Assembly: GCA_045110515.1 (NCBI GenBank)
Contig: JBGCGD010000057.1
Location: 22,407-86,406 of the forward strand
Direction: 5' to 3'
Source of the DNA: Granulosicoccus sp045110515
GTDB lineage: Bacteria > Pseudomonadota > Gammaproteobacteria > Granulosicoccales > Granulosicoccaceae
DNA: 64,000 nt
Shown in pieces: positions 60,563 to 64,000 of this stretch. Both the position numbers and the translations under genes were made by a program. The first letter of the stretch is position 1, and each line of letters starts with the position of its first letter. The notes under the pieces were generated by a model, which was not told the DNA's origin, made no database searches, and saw only the letters and a program-made list of their open reading frames with translations.

Positions 60563-61939
60563 ATGTCTAAAATGCTGCGCTGTATTTCACCCATTGATGG
60601 AACCTTGTTGGCCGAACGGGCAGTAAGCTCTTTGGCGCAAGCTCGTGAATCCATAGCTGCTGCACGCCTGGCACAAGAGACCTGGGCTAAGCTTTCGATT
60701 TCAGAACGCACCCAACGAGTAATGGCAGGGGTAGAAGCTGTTGGTGCCATGAACGAAGACATCGTTCCGGAGCTTGCAAAGCAAATGGGGCGTCCTATTC
60801 GATATGGCGGTGAATACGGTGGATTTCATGAGCGGGCCAGCTATATGGCATCTATTGCAGAGTCCTCATTAGCCCCGATTGAAATAGAGGCGTCCGTTGA
60901 TTTTTACCGGCACATCGTGCGAGTACCCCATGGTGTGGTGCTGGTTGTGGCACCCTGGAATTACCCCTACATGACAGCCATTAATACTGTAGCGCCTGCT
61001 TTAATGAGTGGCAATGCCGTAGTCCTCAAGCACGCGACTCAAACACTGCTGGTTGGAGAACGAATGGCCCGCGCGTTTCATGAGGCTGGCGTTCCAGAAG
61101 CCTTATTTCAAAATGTATTTCTAGATCACGAAACAACATCAGCACTAATCGCTGAGAAACAGTTTGGTTTCGTAAACTTTACGGGCTCAGTTGGAGGCGG
61201 TATTGCCATGGAAAAGGCGGCTGCCGGAACATTTACTGGCATTGGACTTGAGCTAGGCGGTAAGGATCCGGGGTATGTCATGGAAGATGCGGACTTAGAT
61301 GCTGCGGTTGACACGCTGATTGACGGTGCAATGTTTAACTCGGGTCAGTGTTGTTGCGGTATCGAACGCATTTATGTTGTTGAGAGCTTATTCGATGAGT
61401 TTGTCAGTAAAGCGGTGTCTATTGTTCAAGGCTATAAATTGGGCAATCCTCTTGATGAGGAAACTACGCTTGGGCCAATGGCTAACGTACGATTTGCAAA
61501 TGAGGTGCGTGCGCAAATATCAGAGGCCTTAGCCAATGGCGCTAAAGCGCACATAGAGACGTTTGCGGAAGATGATGGCGGCGCTTACCTCACACCTCAA
61601 ATTCTGACGGATGTTGATCATTCCATGAGGGTGATGCGAGACGAGAGTTTCGGCCCGGTGGTGGGCATTATGAAGGTCAAGAATGATGAAGAGGCCATCG
61701 CGCTGATGAACGATAGCGAGTTCGGTTTAACAGCGTCGTTATGGACAACGAACACAACACGAGCGGAGAATATTGGTCTACAACTACAAACAGGCACCGT
61801 GTTTATGAATCGTTGTGATTACCTTGACCCGGCGTTGTGTTGGACCGGTTGTAAAAACACCGGGCGTGGTGGCGGTCTTTCGCAAATTGCTTATCACAAC
61901 TTAACTCGCCCACAATCTTTTCACCTAAAGAAGCGATAA
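60563..61939 (+). CDS. NAD(P)-dependent aldehyde dehydrogenase
   Basis: 458-residue ALDH. The cofactor region is VVAPWNYPYMTAINTVAPALMSGNAVVLKHA, the general base Glu is in GLELGGKDPGYV, and the catalytic Cys lies in FNSGQCCCGIERIYV. Three adjacent cysteines are unusual but seen in some members. It should oxidise the aldehyde formed by the alcohol dehydrogenase encoded next, probably as a gamma-glutamyl amino aldehyde. It starts 5 bases after the GS-like gene. Confidence 0.9.
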   Translation: MSKMLRCISPIDGTLLAERAVSSLAQARESIAAARLAQETWAKLSISERTQRVMAGVEAVGAMNEDIVPELAKQMGRPIRYGGEYGGFHERASYMASIAESSLAPIEIEASVDFYRHIVRVPHGVVLVVAPWNYPYMTAINTVAPALMSGNAVVLKHATQTLLVGERMARAFHEAGVPEALFQNVFLDHETTSALIAEKQFGFVNFTGSVGGGIAMEKAAAGTFTGIGLELGGKDPGYVMEDADLDAAVDTLIDGAMFNSGQCCCGIERIYVVESLFDEFVSKAVSIVQGYKLGNPLDEETTLGPMANVRFANEVRAQISEALANGAKAHIETFAEDDGGAYLTPQILTDVDHSMRVMRDESFGPVVGIMKVKNDEEAIALMNDSEFGLTASLWTTNTTRAENIGLQLQTGTVFMNRCDYLDPALCWTGCKNTGRGGGLSQIAYHNLTRPQSFHLKKR

Positions 61940-61943
61940 ACCC

Positions 61944-63089
61944 ATGAATTTAATTGGCGGATGGTCGTACCCAACGGCGTTCAGATTTGGTGCCGGACGT
62001 ATTAGCGAGTTAGCAGATGCTTGTCAGGGTGCCGGGATTAAAAAACCGTTGTTTGTAACAGACAAAGGTTTGGCAAACATGGAAATTACGCTGCGTTCAA
62101 TGGCCGTCTTAACCGATGCGGGCATCATCTGCGAAATGTTCTCAGATGTGGACCCTAATCCGTCCGACAAAGATGTTAAGCGAGGACTGGAAGTCTACCG
62201 TGAAGGTGGGTTTGATGGCGTTATTGCGTTTGGCGGCGGTTCTGCCTTAGACACTGCCAAAGTACTGGGCTTAATGGCTAGACAAACCCGATCATTGTGG
62301 GACTTTGAGGATGTCGGTGATAACTGGACTCGAGCCGACCCTGACGGAATTGATCCTATCATCGCGATTCCTACCACCGCAGGCACAGGTTCAGAAGTAG
62401 GGCGTGCAAGCATCATTACCAATACAGAAAGTCAGGAAAAAAAGATTATCTTCCACCCTAAGATGCTACCCGTCGCTGTTATCTGTGACCCGGAATTAAC
62501 TATCGGCATGCCCCGGTTTTTAACCGCCGGCACAGGGTTGGATGCATTTGCTCACTGTGTTGAAGCGTTTAGCTCACCTCACTATCACCCCATGAGCCAA
62601 GGGATTGCTTTAGAGGGTATGCGTCTTGTCAAAGAATACTTACCGTTAGCCTATGAAGATGGCACGAATGTCGAGGCAAGGGCACACATGATGTCTGCAG
62701 CAGCCATGGGAGCTACAGCGTTTCAAAAAGGGTTAGGAGCCATTCACGCTTTGTCACATCCTATTGGAGCGGTGCATCATACCCACCACGGTACGACCAA
62801 TGCGGTATGCATGCCGGCCGTTTTACAATTCAATCGACCAAAAATCGAGTCGGTATTTGACCGCGCCGCGGCCTATTTATCTATCGAGGGCGGTTTTGCG
62901 GGGTTCTGTGCTTATGTCGATGAATTGAATGCATCCATGAACATTCCAAAGACACTAACAGAATTGGGAGTGAGTAATCCTGATATACAACAACTGACAA
63001 CCTCTGCGTTGCTAGATCCCAGCGTAGGCGGTAACCCGGTTGAAATGACAGAAGAAAATACCAGCCGACTGCTAGAGTTAATTCTTTAG
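61944..63089 (+). CDS. Iron-containing (group III) alcohol dehydrogenase
   Basis: 381-residue enzyme with the NAD motif FGGGSALDTAK (near residue 95). The metal-site segments are AHCVEAFSSPHYHP and ALSHPIGAVHHTHHGTTNAV, with the required Asp and His residues present. It interconverts a primary alcohol and an aldehyde. With GS-like and ALDH genes it completes an alcohol-to-acid oxidation set. It starts 4 bases after the ALDH stop. Confidence 0.9.
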   Translation: MNLIGGWSYPTAFRFGAGRISELADACQGAGIKKPLFVTDKGLANMEITLRSMAVLTDAGIICEMFSDVDPNPSDKDVKRGLEVYREGGFDGVIAFGGGSALDTAKVLGLMARQTRSLWDFEDVGDNWTRADPDGIDPIIAIPTTAGTGSEVGRASIITNTESQEKKIIFHPKMLPVAVICDPELTIGMPRFLTAGTGLDAFAHCVEAFSSPHYHPMSQGIALEGMRLVKEYLPLAYEDGTNVEARAHMMSAAAMGATAFQKGLGAIHALSHPIGAVHHTHHGTTNAVCMPAVLQFNRPKIESVFDRAAAYLSIEGGFAGFCAYVDELNASMNIPKTLTELGVSNPDIQQLTTSALLDPSVGGNPVEMTEENTSRLLELIL

Positions 63090-63141
63090 CAGCCGGTGGA
63101 TATAAAACTAGTACTGCTTACGAGAATCCTACATCCTCTTA

Positions 63142-63855
63142 TCACCTTCGCCTGTTTTTGGGCGTTGTTGTAGAATCGCCGAGTTGAATGACGCTGTACG
63201 CTGGTTCTCGTCTTTCAACAAATCCCGCTTTCGCAAATTCGGAAGCGAAGTCAGGTTGAGTTGCATCGTATTCCGATTTCATTAGCATTAATCGCCTGTT
63301 CAGATACGGGAATGCAATCATGGAGACGATAAACACGAGCACCTGTACGATAAAATATATTTTTAACAGAGCCATGAAACCTAAGTTTGCCAGTGGTTCT
63401 GCAACACCGATAAATGCAGCTAACATCCAGTTGCTCAGACTGAGTGCCGCGATGTAGATAATAATCGCCGACTTTACTTTGCTCAGTGGTTTGCGAGTTC
63501 GGCGTCTAGTTACCTTAGTGTCTTGTCTTTTTACAGTAGGCAGAGTATACCAATGAAGCATCAAGCTATTCAGTGATAGCAGTGTGACGCAAGTTATTTT
63601 TAGCTGCAGTTTTGAATCTTCTGCCATTACCAGGATATTGAAACCTGTATCCATGTAGATAACGCCAAGTCCCGATAGCCACATGGCAAATAGCAAAACC
63701 CCTACCTTCACTGATTTCTTCGACAAGGCAGTGATACTTATTTTGCCAAAAGCTATTTTTAAGTCAGTCTCAAATACCTGACTCATAGCAAGAACACAGA
63801 GCAGTAAGTGCGCATACAACAGCGCCATTCGGACCCATTCGTTAAATTCAATCAT
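63142..63855 (-). CDS. Integral membrane protein of unknown function
   Basis: 237-residue protein with about five hydrophobic helices. The N-terminal half has AHLLLCVLAMSQVFETDLKIAFGK and a central basic loop RRRTRKPLSKVK. A polar, Pro/Arg-rich C-terminal tail follows. I recognise no family with confidence; the general look resembles small bacterial membrane proteins of the DUF2214 type. It converges on the alcohol dehydrogenase gene. Confidence 0.7.
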   Translation of the reverse strand: MIEFNEWVRMALLYAHLLLCVLAMSQVFETDLKIAFGKISITALSKKSVKVGVLLFAMWLSGLGVIYMDTGFNILVMAEDSKLQLKITCVTLLSLNSLMLHWYTLPTVKRQDTKVTRRRTRKPLSKVKSAIIIYIAALSLSNWMLAAFIGVAEPLANLGFMALLKIYFIVQVLVFIVSMIAFPYLNRRLMLMKSEYDATQPDFASEFAKAGFVERREPAYSVIQLGDSTTTPKNRRR

Positions 63856-64000
63856 TTTTGATTCCTATCTTGCGTAGGCTAGTTATTGATACAGCGAGCG
63901 GATTTTATCCGTAGTTCATGGTTTATTTATGTGACGCTGTCGATATGAAATGATCATTAATTCTGTTGGGTTTTAATGATGTGGCGAGATAATCAAAACG

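Noticed and set aside
1..64000. Mobile elements, CRISPR arrays, tRNA or rRNA genes
   Set aside because: No transposase, integrase, phage protein or regular direct-repeat array was seen, and no tRNA-like cloverleaf was noticed; tRNA detection by eye is limited.

Overview
The window looks like chromosomal DNA from a free-living, probably marine or algae-associated gammaproteobacterium. This is inference. The supporting genes are an RMF-like ribosome factor, dsbB, an RluA-type pseudouridine synthase, tex, a YbcJ-type S4 protein, a perfect CRP-type site, and a mix of marine-style pathways (sulfonate, methylated amine, thiosulfate and sugar-acid use). I found no rRNA, tRNA, insertion sequence, integrase, phage gene or CRISPR array. 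Genes are densely packed and mostly in operons, so this is ordinary chromosome rich in catabolic accessory clusters.

Layout. 1-1.05 kb: 3' part of a tungsten/molybdenum aldehyde oxidoreductase. 1.1-8.4 kb: a c-di-GMP GGDEF-EAL protein, an RMF-like protein, two small unknowns, DsbB, a secreted lipoprotein GH10 xylanase with a perfect CRP site upstream, and a DUF3750 protein. 8.5-14.4 kb: a plus-strand sugar-acid operon (SDR dehydrogenase, FAH-type hydrolase, IlvD/Edd dehydratase, HIBADH-type reductase, UxaA-type dehydratase). 14.4-17.7 kb: a tight run of a YeeZ-like epimerase, SnoaL-like protein, TSUP exporter, RluA and a DUF2177 protein. 17.7-18.8 kb: a receiver-HDOD protein with Glu at the phosphorylation site. 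19.1-26 kb: the minus-strand operon soxB-soxD-soxA-soxG-fhs (heterotetrameric sarcosine oxidase plus formate-THF ligase), divergent from a GlxA/AraC-type regulator with two matching operator-like dyads between them. 27-41 kb: tex, a DHH phosphoesterase, an S4 protein, an S9 peptidase with a redoxin, a kinase-like protein, a MATE exporter, a homocysteine methyltransferase, xsc, a double SnoaL protein and a thioesterase. 41.8-43.1 kb: a GlcD-like FAD oxidase. 43.2-55.5 kb: the sulfur-oxidation island. 55.8-63.1 kb: RraA-like, FAD reductase and PrpF-like genes, then a glutamine-synthetase-like/ALDH/Fe-ADH triplet. 63.1-63.9 kb: a membrane protein.

How the genes work together. The sulfur island encodes a near-complete periplasmic Sox system: SoxXA cytochromes, the SoxYZ carrier, SoxB hydrolase, SoxCD sulfane dehydrogenase, a SoxEF flavocytochrome c pair, two metallo-beta-lactamase proteins (one fused to rhodanese), a TsuA/YeeE-type thiosulfate permease and an ArsR-family regulator with the two cysteines of the persulfide sensors SqrR/BigR. 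Two matching ATTC-N8-GAAT palindromes lie upstream of the regulator and of soxC. Several exported proteins carry twin-arginine signals. Xsc would release sulfite and acetyl phosphate from sulfoacetaldehyde, and the TSUP protein might export sulfite. Sarcosine oxidase with Fhs, together with the homocysteine methyltransferase, points to use of betaine-type methylated amines. The sugar-acid operon plus the GlcD-like oxidase could take an arabonate- or fuconate-type acid to pyruvate and a glycolate- or lactate-like product.

The most interesting points are: the putative SqrR boxes; the rhodanese-MBL fusion whose HxHxDH motif has become NxQxGH; the sarcosine oxidase delta subunit without its zinc cysteines; the GS-like/ALDH/ADH triplet, which suggests oxidation of a gamma-glutamylated amino alcohol; and the GlxA-type operator pair. 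All functions are read from sequence motifs and family memory. No database search was possible.
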